Both the position numbers and the translations under genes were made by a program. A stretch of 40,190 nt of DNA from Dinochytrium kinnereticum. Taxonomy: Eukaryota > Chytridiomycota > Chytridiomycetes > Chytridiales > Chytridiaceae. The stretch is taken from contig JADGJT010000211.1 of NCBI GenBank assembly GCA_027604005.1, positions 1 to 40,190 on the forward strand, read 5' to 3'. The notes under the pieces are model-generated. The model made no database searches, was not told the DNA's origin, and saw only the letters and a program-made list of their open reading frames with translations. This document shows, piece by piece, positions 1 through 17,911 of this stretch (its first letter is position 1; every line of letters begins with the position of its first letter).

Positions 1-533
1 AAAACAAAAAAAACAACCCCCACCAAAACCAAAAGAAAAAAAAAATTTAAAAAAAAATTAGAGAGAGAGAGAGCAGAACTAATAAGGAAATCAATGATCC
101 ACCAGAAAAAACGAAAAACAAAAACGCAAAACAAAGAAAATAAAAAGCGACCGAAAAAACCCCCCATCGTGCAAAAGAAAGCATTCAAAGAGTTAAGAAA
201 CCCTTGAGGTGGATACAGCCAGCAACAACGAGGGAAAAAAACAACAACACCAAAACAGCAAGCAAAAAAAAAAAAAAAAAAAAAAAGGGTGGGAGAAGGG
301 GGGCGGGTTGGGGATCTCAGGGGAATGAAAACATGGAAAAACCAGACAGAAAAACATAATAACAAGAAACGGTATACGTGAATCCGAAGCACAAGAAGCC
401 AAACTCCCCGTCCTTAAAAAAAAGGATTAAAAAACCGAAAAGGAATATGGCGATATAGCAAATACCAATATGAACCAACCCATGGCCCCCCCTCAAAAAA
501 GAAAGACAGAAAACATGCACACACACCCCCTCT
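1..533. other. A-rich intergenic sequence
   Basis: This stretch lies downstream of the Sec7-family gene and is dominated by A-runs, with a short GA repeat at about 61-73 and a run of more than 20 A at about 265-286. Open frames here are low-complexity (Phe/Cys or Lys/Asn strings) and show no recognisable protein. I see no RNA gene. It probably holds the 3' UTR and terminator of the gene ending at 534. Confidence 0.6.
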
Positions 534-3500
534 TCATACCACCCCCAAAACAATCTCAATAAGCTTGTCGGCAGTCACCGATTCCCCGCCTCCAAAAGCC
601 CTCAAAATCCTTTCCCTCAACCCCGCAAACCCCACATCTTCCTTCCTTATCCCGCGTCGCTGAACAACAACCTCCTCCTCCTCCTCCTCACAAACCTCAC
701 CATCTCCTATCATCCCACGGGTATCATCCGGCCCAACCCCTCCAAACGCATCATCTTCCCTATCATCATCATCATTATCATCATCATCTTCATCATCATT
801 GTCAAAATCCTCCTCTTCATCCTCCTCCGCTCCATCATCAGAGGACGAAGACTCACCACCCATGGCGGTTCGCGGAATGGTGCCAAACGGATTCGACCCG
901 CCTTCCACGCGAATACGATGGGATTTTGTGGTAGTGGTAGTGGTAAGAGGTAATTGCTGATCACCGACATCGTTTCGTCTCGCTTGACGTTTTCGTCGTC
1001 GTCGCGTGTTGAACGCAAGTGAATCCAAACACGACACCCACTCCTTCAACACCGTCGCATCCGACACAGCAAAGAGGTACCGTCGTCTCACCCCACCAGT
1101 CTTCACCAAATCCTTCCCCCCATTCTCAGAGATGGAAGGCAGCAATCCAGAATTGACAGCCCCTTCATTCTCTTGACTCTGCTCCCAAACCGTCAGCTGG
1201 AATTTATGTCTCATGAAGGGGGGCTCAATCAGCACTCCCCTGGTGAGGATCGACGAGACACCCACCCCAACCTTGTACCCAGCGCCCAACCTCGTGAACA
1301 TGACAAGCTTCCTCCCTGGCGCCAACCCCCTGATGCGAAACGACACCAACCGCGACCTCGAGAAATCCAAAACGGTGGGATCACTCGCGACATCGACGCC
1401 ATGAACTCTGACCCTCAGATCCGGGACAGGATGAGGAAGGCAGAGAGAGATGAGAGGGGAAGATTCTCGAAGTGTTAGCTTGATAGGAAAATGCATCTCA
1501 TTGTCACAAGATTCCTCCATCTTAAACACCCATTGAATCCTCCCAACCTCTGTTCCATCCATATCCGCCATCTCAAGTCGATCCATCACAATACCACGAT
1601 GCACCTCCTCAAGCATGGCTCGCAAACCCGGGCTCGCCTCATCCATCCCACTCAAAAGATCCTTCCCGTCCGTCCCCAAAGCCCCACCACCAGAAGACAG
1701 AGAAGCCCGAACATCCAAATCCGTCTTACAATCCGCAAAGAACCGTTCAACAAACCCCTCATCATCAATGAACCTCTCCTCCCCACGCCACTCGGTCCTC
1801 GGCGACGTCGGTGAAAGCGCTCCCGCATCCGAAGCATGAATTCCCCTCGAGAAAGTCCTCACAGAAGACCCCGCCCCCGCACCTCCATGAACCTCCGCAT
1901 TGAGCGCCATGATCGCAAAAACAAGTCTTAGCGCCATCCCCATCCCCCTCTCCCCCCCCCCAAACACATGAGGATTACAAGCCGTCCACCGTCTCGCAAA
2001 AGCGTCCAAGATAATGTCAATGGTCGTCAAGGTCGACGGCAGCCGAAACGCTCCAAGGAACACCCTCAACGCCGCGTCCATCCTCAACCCATGGAAAGCG
2101 AATCCGGTCAGGTAGGCCGTGAGAATGTCATTGTGTTCAGGGAGGCCGAGGAACTTGCCCATCTGTCTTCTTGATAGGCCCGGGGTTGTGTGGAGAAAGT
2201 GCGCGATGGCTTGCGGGGTGCATGGTAGTATTCGTTTCGCTATGAGGTGACAGACAGCCTTGATGGGATGGACGGCGAACTTTCGGATCGCAACAGCGAC
2301 GGGTGAGACCCCGATGACCTGACCATGAGGGTCATAACTGACCATAGAGTGAATGTTGAGCTTGCGAAGCAGACTCGCAGCCGACGGCTCCTTCAAAGCC
2401 AAGCTAGCCTGCCGAACGTTCAGAACACCTTTGACCTCATAAACAGGTGTGCGTGACCCGACGCTCTGATGATCATTTTGCGGAACCTCTTTTGCCATCA
2501 CAAGCACATCCGAGAACAGAAACAAGTACCGATTCTTAACGGACGTGGTCGTGATAATCTGCCAAGCGTGTCCATGCATTAAAAACCTCCGTCCCTTACC
2601 TCTCTTCCCCACATCCTCCAACCTCCCAATAGTCACTCCTCTCTTCTCCCCCTCCCTTACCAAAGTCAACAACCTTAAATGAACCCCCCCGTTTCCACCC
2701 GCCCCAGCATTTCCCCGTTGTGCAGATGCGCCAGGCCTTCTGGCTTCAAACGACTCTGTGCGGGGCGGAAGAGCCAACGGCCACCCATCGTCATCAAATG
2801 CCCCACTTCCCCCACTCGGCTTCCCCGGCGTTCCAACCCGCTGAAAATTCCCATTCGGAAGCCTCGGCGATCCATTCGGCGAGGTCGGCGGCGACCAATT
2901 CGATTTCGACCTCCCCAGAGTGGCCGATCCACCACCACCCTTAGCAGACCCCGTCCAACCCGACGAAGCAGCCGATGTCCCACCATCCATATGTGACGCA
3001 GATCCACCAACTTTCCCAGGCCCAGTCCACACTATCCCCGGATGAATGGGATCAGAAGCCTTGGCGGAAGCAGACGACGGTAATCTCCCCAGAGTCTTTG
3101 TGGCAGGCTCCAGAGAGACCGCCGCCTTGGCAGACGGGATCCTCCCAAGCGTCATTGGTGAGGTGTCCGGTCGCCACGCGTTCGAGGAAGCGTCCCCATC
3201 ATCCCCATAAGGAGACCCATGACGGGCTCGATGTTGCGCAGAAGGAGGAGAGGAAGATGGTACGGATCCCGCAATGACGTTGACAACACCTCGGCTCGTG
3301 GAGCGCTGTGGGACTACTATGCGGTTGGAAGATTGGGCGTCGGGGGGTTGTGGAATGGGGATGTTGGGGTGTGGGGGTGTGGTAGCGGATTGTGTGAAAG
3401 TTGTGACGGGTCTGGGGAGGGGTGGTGTGCTGGTATCTGGTTTTGAGGTGGACTTGCGAGGAGAACCTATAGCTGCCAATTTCTGCGTGATCGTCCGGGA

Positions 3501-5889
3501 TAAAATTCAGTGAACTAAAAACAGCAACGCAGGGAAAAAAGGATCCAGCCGAAAAAAAAAAATAATAGAAAAAACAGGAAAAAAACACAACAACAAAAAA
3601 GCAAACAACTAAAACCTCACCTGAGCATCTTTGTCGACCTCTCTATTACCACTAGGACTACGACTGACTTCCTCACCTCCACGCTTCTCAGCCCACACCC
3701 CTTCTCCCAACCCTCTTAAGCTCTCCACCGAGATCCTCCTCAACTCCCTAGCAGGATGAGCCTCCCCACCCTGCAAAGCCGAAGCCGAAGTAGATCTCCG
3801 ATGAAAAGCCTTCTCACCTCTCCCCAAGCTCCTCCCTCTCTCCTCCGTCCTCCCCCTCTCCCGATTCCTGCCTGTCGAAAACGATAACCCCGTTCTACCA
3901 CCAAGAAAGTCAAGGGCAGAGCCGAGAATGGATTTGCCAGAGTTTGCGCGGGGGTCGAGAGATTTGGGGGTGATGGGGGTGATTGGGGTGATGGGAGATG
4001 GAGGGATAGAGGCGGGTGGTAGTGACGGGTATGAGGCTGTGATGATTGCTGGTGACTGTAGAGCGTGGGAAGGCTGCGGTTGAATGTTTAGGGGTTGTAG
4101 GGTGGCATGTAAAGGTAGTTGTGGAGAATGGAGAGATTGATGTGAGGATACGGTTGGAGTATGCAAAGCGGGCGTGGATTGAGAGGGAAGCAACGAGATA
4201 GAAGAATGCATAATCTGTGAAGACATGGGCGAATAGTGATAATGAGCCTGCGTAGGGCCTCTACCAACTGCACTTGACGTATTAACAACTATCTGCGATC
4301 TCGGCATAGACATTGCATTGCTAGGTGAAGGAGGTCCGTCTCTCAAATTCCTCGACGAAGATCTCGGGGAAAACATTACCGGGGACCCAGCCAAGCCTCC
4401 CCTCCCAACCCCCTTCGAAGCCGAGATAGGTGTTTTAGCTGACCCTTCCAACGGGCTCTGCCCAGCAGCCGCCACAGACGCAACCCAATCCGATATCGCC
4501 AAAGTAGGGCCAGCTGAAGCTCCAGAGCCTGTCAGCATCATATGTTTCAAAGTCAGCAAAGCCTCTCCTTCTCCTGCTGGATGTCTCTGCACTTGTCCCA
4601 AGACAGCTCCAACATCCATCGGAGGCTTAGGTCCTCCGGCTCCTTGCGCCAGACTCGAACCTCGTGAGGGAACATCGACCCCATCAATCGTGGACGGGAC
4701 GGTCAACCTCGGAAGCGTCTTCGCACGATTCTGCGGGTGATCTGAGAATTCATCTGGCCTTGACACGGAACCAGACCTAGGGAGGGTCTTAGAGCTTTTG
4801 GGGAGGTGAGAAGAGGAGGAGGCGGTGGAGGCAAACGAAGGTCTCGGGTCTAGAGAAAAGTTGGATGGATGATCGACGAGTTCGGAGGTAGTACTGGTGC
4901 TATTCGGGCTTGTTGAATCAACTGCAGGAGGCTGCGGCTGGAAAGGTAATGGAGCATTGTCGGTATTGCTGTTCATCCGTCTAGATAACGCGCCAAAGAT
5001 GTTCGAGCGCGGCGGGGGTGGTGGTGTTTGATCCGGTTCGGCCACTTCGACAGGATGATCCTCCTCCCTCCTTTGGCGACGCTCAAGGATCAAATTGATG
5101 GCGTTGGTTCGAGCGGCTAAGGGGTTTTTTGATACTTCTTCACGCTGTGACCTCTCCATCTCCTGCTCGCGCTGTTGCCACTGTGAATCGGAGAAAAGAT
5201 TAACCTCGAAGCCTTAAGGACGGGTTACAAACACACGAACCTCCTGAACCTTTATCTTCCTCTCAAACGTCGTCTCGGAGTCATCCATTTCCTGAGCTCT
5301 TTCCAGCAACAGCTCCTCCTCTTTTCTTCTCAACATAGCCGATATCCTCTCCAACGTCTTCATTCCCTACAACGACAAAATGAAGCATAGAAAAAGCACT
5401 CAACACCAGAAGAAAAGAAACAAGAACCAGAAAAAAATCGGGACATGAAGCTTCTCTCCCCCAACGACAACACACAACAGACAACGAAAACCAGGAGAAA
5501 GAAACCAAACACCAAGCATGAAAACCCACCTGCATACCAGCCCCAGAAGCTAACGGCACAATACAAACAAACTGACTCCAATCCCTCTCCAACAACACAT
5601 TCCCAGCGGGATCCTCCCCAGTCGCCTCCACCCCTCCCTCCTCCTCCCCGCTCTCCATCCCTTCCCGCCTCCCTCCACTAGGTGACAAAGCAGGCGAAAA
5701 GCTATCGGCTGATGCAACCAAAGGGTCGTGGAAGGGTGATGCATCTTGATTCGGCATTCGACCTCCTGGGTCAACATGCTCCAAGGGTGAAGATTGCTGA
5801 ACCCTTCTTTTTAAAATATCTAGCCGCGTTCTGCCGCCCACTTCGTCGCCATGCATCCTTGATGGAGTGGGAGGCGGATCACCCTCCAT
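534..5889 (-). CDS. Sec7-domain ArfGEF-like protein (PH-Sec7-PH)
   Basis: Four exons, all joined in phase 0: 5889-5530, 5366-5241, 5180-3621 and 3482-534, giving about 1664 aa. Donors such as CAG|GTGAGG and acceptors such as CACGCAG support the joins. Order of regions: a short N-terminus; a Glu/Arg-rich probable coiled coil (about 121-215); a long Ser/Pro-rich disordered part; a PH-like domain (about 970-1045, containing RYLFLFSDVLVMAKE); a Sec7 domain (about 1085-1300, with FRLP and FAIMALN motifs); a beta-rich region with FMRHKFQL and the C-terminal PH part (about 1330-1520); then a tract of Asp/Glu. Sec7 proteins load GTP on Arf GTPases at Golgi or endosomal membranes, and the layout resembles fungal Syt1-type GEFs (inference). 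The catalytic Glu expected straight after FRLPG is absent (FRLPST), so exchange activity is uncertain. The start is the first ATG of exon 1; an earlier exon cannot be excluded. Confidence 0.85.
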
Positions 5890-6410
5890 CCCCGCTTGAA
5901 AGAGCCCAACCCTCTGAAAGCAATAACCACCGGTCGGGCAAAAAACAAAAAAAAAAGGTAGCTGCGAGGAGACTATGAAACCCTCCTCCAGAATACAGAG
6001 GGGTGGACCACTGTAAGCAGTTCAGGAAGACGAGGAGAACGGCCGCCCTGCCGAACAAAACCGTTTCTCGTCTAACCCACACCCAACCCAATCCTCCTCC
6101 TTTTCTGTGTTGATTCCAGCTGTCGCCCACCCCACTATCACATTCGCCTTCACAGCTCAGGTGTTTCCCGCAGACCGTCTCTGGCGAGGGCGGTGGGTAT
6201 CGCGAGGTCAGCGCAAAGATGCCGTGTGGGTTCAGCGTAGATCAGCCAGCGACGATGGGAGGCCGCGCTATGGTTTCTTTGTGTTGTGTCCCAACCAGAA
6301 AAATCTCCTTTCCCGTCGATCGGTTGAGTTGCGCAACAAACAAGCTGAAAAGGGACAACGCAGAATCAAAAAAGGTGGAAAACACAGCGAGCTATCTCTG
6401 TTCATGCGCT
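5890..6410. other. Intergenic: 3' end of RAD17 and promoter of the Sec7 gene
   Basis: Both neighbours run on the minus strand, so this gap should hold the RAD17 3' UTR and the Sec7-gene promoter. Open frames on either strand have no recognisable domain and do not continue into either gene. An A-run at about 5941-5956 lies 50-70 bases upstream of the proposed Sec7-gene start. I see no further gene. Confidence 0.5.
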
Positions 6411-9400
6411 TCAGTCGCCCCAAAACTCTTCGATATCATCCCCCTCAAGATCCCTCCCCTCAGCGCTACCCGTCGCCTTGCTGCTGCCCGCCGCGATCCC
6501 CTCGTCAACCTCACCTTCGCACCCATCATCACCTGCATCAAACTCGCTCAAAAACTCCTGATGCTTGAACGAGAAATCACTGGTAGGCCGTGACCGCGAA
6601 TAGGACGACACAGAGGCCAGGAGCTGCATGTCAATGGGATCTTTCACACCCCATGGATAAAATAAAATAATTAGAGAGTAGGCTCCGAAAGGCATCAAAA
6701 AGAAAACACGAAACACAAAAGATGGCACACTCACCCAAGACGGAGAACAAGCTAACAGAGGGCACCGGAACCGCCAGATTCCCAGAGGCATGCGCCGAAG
6801 AGAGTCGGTTAGTGCTGCCTCCGCCTAGATTCCCGCTAGTCCTCGACTCTGGACCCCGCAGCATAATGGCAAGAAAAGGCATAATCTCCTGGGTAAGAGA
6901 AGACTTGGAATACGCGTCTAAAAGCCCCAGAGAGGAAGAAGAATTCAAAAGGTTATACTCGAATTGACAATCAACCAAACAACAATAAAACGGAATATCA
7001 ATACAAAGGGAAGGCCATAGAAGCAAACTTCAAAATAATGTGATAAAAGGCGACATCATAGCTAATGCAAAACAAGAAATAGAAAAGGCAAATAACAAAA
7101 ACAAAACTTACGCGACAGCCCTAACCTTCTCCGCCTCCCACCACCCCCAGAGCCCCACGCCAAAGCCTCCCCACCAGCGCTCTCCATTCGTCTATCCACA
7201 CATCTCCCGAAAAAGCCTCTAACCCCCTCCCAATTCTCCCCTCCCTCCTTAGCAGCCGCAGCCCCCTTAGGTTTTCGAATCTGGAAGAACCCCAAACTGG
7301 CCGGTGGCGATTCAGTCCTCGCAAAGCACATGCCACGTGCCGCGATGGAAGCAGCGTAGATGGATAAGATAGAGGTGTGGTTGAGCTACATCCAAGGAAA
7401 GTCAATTAAACGGGGGGTGGGTTAGCTAGCTTTCTCGGTTTTACAAATGCTTACATTGGCGGTCTTCCCCATGACGGCATCGGACTCTGCAAAGTAGGAG
7501 AGAGCATCCCGGCATTCTTCCAGGGTTGTTAAGTAGGAAAGGGAGTTTTCGGAGAGGTATGATATGAAGCTTGAAGAATCGAGGTGGCTTGCTTGGAACA
7601 CGCTCTACACATTAAATAAAGGACAGATCAATAAGAAAAACAACAAAAAATTATTGACATCGTATGCGAAAACCAAAAGAATCACAAACCTCTGGATTGG
7701 ACTTCAACGGCAGTCTCTTGAATTCTTTGAGGTGCGGAGGCAGCGGGACATCATCAACCCTATTCGCGATCCTGAACAAATCACCTGCAAAGTTGTCCTG
7801 CTGCTCCTTAGTTTCAACACCTATTAAAAATCTATCAATAACGTTTCATAAAATAATGTTAAGAAGTTAAAGGCAATAAGAAGAGAAGACCACACGTTTG
7901 CCGTTTAAGATTTTCCCGAGTGCGTGGAACACGACTAAACTCGCTTCACGACCTCCAACATGCTCAAGGTTGATGCTTAAGCGTGGTTAAACGACCGTTC
8001 ATTGAAAGGATAAGGTATTAATTACAACCAAGAAAAGAAAAAGGGAAGACATCCCAAAAAAAGTTTAAAAAAAACGACAACACCTACCCAATGCCCGTGC
8101 AAACCTCCCCCTTCTTCCTAGCCTTCACACTCTTCTGTCCCTTCCCCCTCCCACGACCCTTCCCAATCTCCTTACCCCCCCTAACCTTAGCCTCCTCTCC
8201 TAAGCCATTCTTTATATTAGTCCTTCCCAACCAAACAAACTGCAAGGCATTTACAGCACACCTTACATCCCCTCCAGAGTTTTCAGCAACACGCTGAACA
8301 ACCTCTCGAGTGGCGGCTTGTGATGAAAATAGGTTCTCGGATTCAGCTATACGAGTAAGGCATTTTGTGAGCTCGCGGGTGGCAACTGGACGGAACCTGA
8401 TGGTGGGCGACATTTTTGAATGCACGTGTTTTGGGAGGAGAAAAAAGAGATGTGCGAAATATTAGAAGGTGAAGGCTGGCTGAAAATCAAACCCCAGCCA
8501 AAATAAGGAGGCAAAAGAAAAAAGTATAGCAGGAAGTCAAAAAGGAAAAAAAAAAGAAGGCGCACCCAATCCTGGTACATTTGCCCTTTAGATCCTCCGG
8601 CACTACTCCCATCCACCCCCCAAACCCACCGCTCCCCCCTGCCTCCCTTCCCCCACTCTCAACATCAAATCCAGTGCCCTTAACGTCACTCACAACAACA
8701 ACAAGCGGGTACAAAAACCTCCCACCCCAAAACTCCCTCAGAGCATCATGAAACGCGCTCTTGGTTGCTCCATGAGAGATATTCGGTAGGTCTTCGACAA
8801 GGATAATTTTTCGTGGAGAGGATGAAGAAGGGGCGGCGGAAGGGGAGGAGGAGAAGGTAAGAGTTGAGAGCTTTCGGGAACGTGAAAGAAAGTCGGAGAA
8901 TTGGGAGATAATGGAGCGTGTTTGAGAGAAGTTGCGAGGGGTGGTGGGGTTTATGGCTGCTTTCAGTACGTTAGTTAGTAGAACACGTAAGGTATATGTT
9001 AAATAAGGCAGAGAAGCTCGTGTCGTCAAAGTAAAAAGAGCAAGCAAAGACCCGGTCAATTAATATGAATATGGTAATTGCAGCAAGTCCCAAGAGACCT
9101 TTTCCTCACCATGAAAATCGTCATCCAGTCCTAACCTCTCCAAAGCAGACACAATCTGATTCTGATTGACAGGATTGATCCACTCCAAAACATCGAACCC
9201 CATCTCAGCAGCCAGCATTCTCAGCGTCGCCGTCTTTCCAGACCCGGAAGGTCCGGTCAACACCAGGATCTTATTCCTCTCACACTTTATACAAGCAAGT
9301 AAGTCACAAAGCAAGAAGAAAGCTAAGAACATGGAGAACTCACCACGTCCCTACGATGCGACACACCATCCGCAATCTCAAATGCTCTTGAGATCCAGGA

Positions 9401-10378
9401 TCGGACTTCTGCGACTCGTTTCTTGTTAACAGCAAGATCTTCCTGTGCATTGTATGGAGCGGAACAGAGTTACAGAGCTTCCAGGTCGAATATGAAGTTA
9501 TTTTCATGCATACCTCCAACACTGGGCAGTACTTGTCGACCCATAAGGTCGAATCAGGTCGCGAGCCGCGAGGTGGTGCGGGCCGGGGAGGAGCCCGTAT
9601 CTCCGTCACAGACATTGACTCAGTCAACGGAGTCTTCCATTTCAACGTCTATGAAGTGTGATTGATGAGAACGAAGAGGGAAAAGCCGGACCTTCCATCA
9701 GCAGACAAGAGAGGAAAGAAAATACACACAAAACAACCACCCCACCTTGGAATCTCCTAACAACTCCTTCCGGTTCAACACGGCCGCAACGTCTTCAGAC
9801 ATTTGAAAGGACCCAGTGAAAAAGAAATCATCATCATCATCAAAGCTATCAATCCCATCTTCATTCTGCGGGTCCTTGAACTGTGGAGACGGCAAGCGTT
9901 TCGGAGGAGGGGATTCTCCATCATCCTCCTCTCCTCCCTTGCATTTCTTCTTCCTCTTTTTCCCGCCAGCAGGAGGTGCAGATGGGCGAGTGCTGCTGCG
10001 ACTCTGAGAGGACGAGGAAAGGGATGGCGGCACTGCAGAGGAAGTCAAGTCCATAAAATCTTCCGCAATGACGATGGGATCGGCGGGCCAAATGGATTTG
10101 CCTGTGTCGGCTGTGAGAGAATGTGAACCCTGACTGGAACTGGAATGAGATGCGCGCTGAAGAGTGATCCTTGCTGGAGGTTTGAAGAATGGGTTGGCGT
10201 GTGGTCCCACGTCAGTGATGCGAGTGCCATGATCCTCATCATCAGAAACGCAGAGGGGACGCTTTCTCTGCCGCGACGGAGGTTTAACGTGGGCTTCCGA
10301 GATGGAAGAGTGGATCATTGACGACGTCGACGACGATGCCCTCGTTGGCCCTGTCGTGGTGTTGGTTCTGGAGGTCAT
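6411..10378 (-). CDS. RAD17: Rad17/Rad24 checkpoint clamp loader
   Basis: Twelve exons: 10378-9746, 9648-9514, 9442-9344, 9284-9110, 8959-8566, 8396-8088, 7975-7896, 7820-7690, 7604-7455, 7385-7112, 6917-6735 and 6640-6411. Phases agree at every join and total 930 aa. Rad17 with the small RFC subunits loads the 9-1-1 clamp at damaged DNA to activate ATR/Mec1 signalling. Visible family marks: LWVDKYCP (about 241), Walker A GPSGSGKT (about 300), Walker B LVEDLPN (about 405), GDVRCAVNALQF, and the Rad17 motif REASLVVFHALGK (about 593). The protein ends in a conserved-style acidic tail (DDIEEFWGD). The N-terminal 210 residues are disordered, with an Asp-rich patch. A basic Lys/Arg/Gly linker (about 550-578) separates the AAA+ module from the HALGK segment. 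Identity is confident; small exon borders could shift by a few bases. Confidence 0.93.
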
Positions 10379-10896
10379 GCTCAAATATCTTTATTTCCGC
10401 ATCACATCCCAGACTGCAGATAGTCCGAAAGCTTCCGACAACATGCCTCAACCCAACACTGACACGAACACTCGCGCACCCACGCACAGCAGCCAACGCA
10501 CCCAAGGACGCCGCCGCGATGCTTAGTGCTGGCCAACGGCATTCTTGGTGGAGGAGCCCATGCGCGATGCCGGAGGTTGCTGAGGCAAAGGGAACGGCAG
10601 CGGTGTTCTCCGAGCTTCAGATCGCCAGCAAGGTTAAAAGCTCGTCTACTGTCTACTCAAAAGGTTGCTGAGAAGACGACAAGGACGAGCTGCCTTCTGA
10701 AAGCCTGCTCGGTCCATTCTTCATCCGTCAAGACAGAGTCAATGGTGGTGAATGTGATGCGGAGAAAAGGCTCAATCCCATAAAGTCCCGCAGTCTTCCT
10801 CGAACCAAATCACAACTTTTATTCAGAGATCGATCTTTGGGGGGGAAGTGGGTGGGGTTGATGAGGAGGCCTGTTTTTTGTTGTTTTTTTTAAGTT

Positions 10897-10910
10897 GGGG
10901 GGGGGGGGGG
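10897..10910. repeat. G14 homopolymer
   Basis: An uninterrupted run of 14 G follows a T-rich stretch in the divergent RAD17/ABC promoter. Such a run is length-unstable and may exclude nucleosomes, but no function is shown here. It may also be a sequencing weak point. Confidence 0.8.
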
Positions 10911-11070
10911 TGTTTGCCCTAATCGTTTGTTTGAGAAGCGAATCCAGCACCGCATCGCATGCATTTCAGCATGCACACGCACTCGTTGTGTTTATCCGCC
11001 CATCGCTCACCCAGTAATGCCCAGTCGGAGAAGGCGCGTTGGGTTGAAATGCCCAGTTGATTGTTGTCAC

Positions 11071-11123
11071 GTACGTAAAAGCAAATTGAGACAGAGCAGA
11101 CTGTGTTTCCCCCCCCCATCCAG
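11071..11123 (+). other. Candidate 5'-UTR intron of the ABC transporter gene
   Basis: A strong donor (GTACGT at 11071) and a pyrimidine-rich acceptor ending CCATCCAG at 11123 bracket 53 bases, a size typical of this locus. The proposed start ATG lies one base after the acceptor. The intron may therefore sit in the 5' leader; RNA evidence would be needed to be sure. Confidence 0.35.
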
Positions 11124-11124
11124 G

Positions 11125-17556
<6,432 letters not shown>

Positions 17557-17911
17557 ATGGCTCTCACCTTTTCCTTTTCTCAGTCTTTCTTTTTCTCCTA
17601 GCATTTCTTCATTTCCTGTCTTGTCCTGGCGCTTTGTCAGTATATTTCTTGGTTTTCTATTGTGTGTTTTAGCGTTTGAACCCTGTGGTCATGTCAAGAG
17701 TCGTAGATGTATGAATACACTCGAGAAAAAACGAAAGCCAAGTTATTCCCCTGTGTTTGCCGTCAAAACCTCCACAAACCATCGTTTGACCAGACGCGAT
17801 ACAATTTGTATTGACGAGAGAACTTGATTCGCTTTATCTCCAATCAGGCCCACAATCCAGAATTCTCGCCCGACCAAAAACGCTTCCTATCTAAGAAAGA
17901 CACTCAAAGCG
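17557..17911. other. Intergenic between tandem ABC transporter and GUP1
   Basis: About 355 bases between two plus-strand genes. The first part is T-rich and likely the 3' UTR of the transporter gene; the last part should carry the GUP1 promoter and leader. No further gene seen. Confidence 0.5.

Larger units (their letters stand above)
10379..11124. promoter_or_regulatory. Divergent promoter region RAD17 / ABC transporter
   Basis: About 745 bases between two genes transcribed away from each other, so it must contain both promoters. It holds a 14-base G run at 10897-10910, immediately after a T-rich stretch. No clear TATA box is visible. Open frames here lack family resemblance. Confidence 0.5.

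Noticed and set aside
5879..6568. Open frames of 80-150 codons on both strands between the Sec7 gene and RAD17
   Set aside because: They lack family resemblance and splice connections, and partly overlap RAD17 exon 12 in antisense.
6917..7026. Extending RAD17 exon 11 upstream through the open frame to about 7026
   Set aside because: No acceptor of the right phase exists there. The TTTTAG acceptor at 6918-6919 has a better pyrimidine tract and matches the phase left by exon 10.
10927..11124. Coding sequence upstream of the ABC transporter ATG in the same open frame
   Set aside because: The residues are basic and Cys-rich with no resemblance to ABCC N-termini, and a possible leader intron covers part of it.
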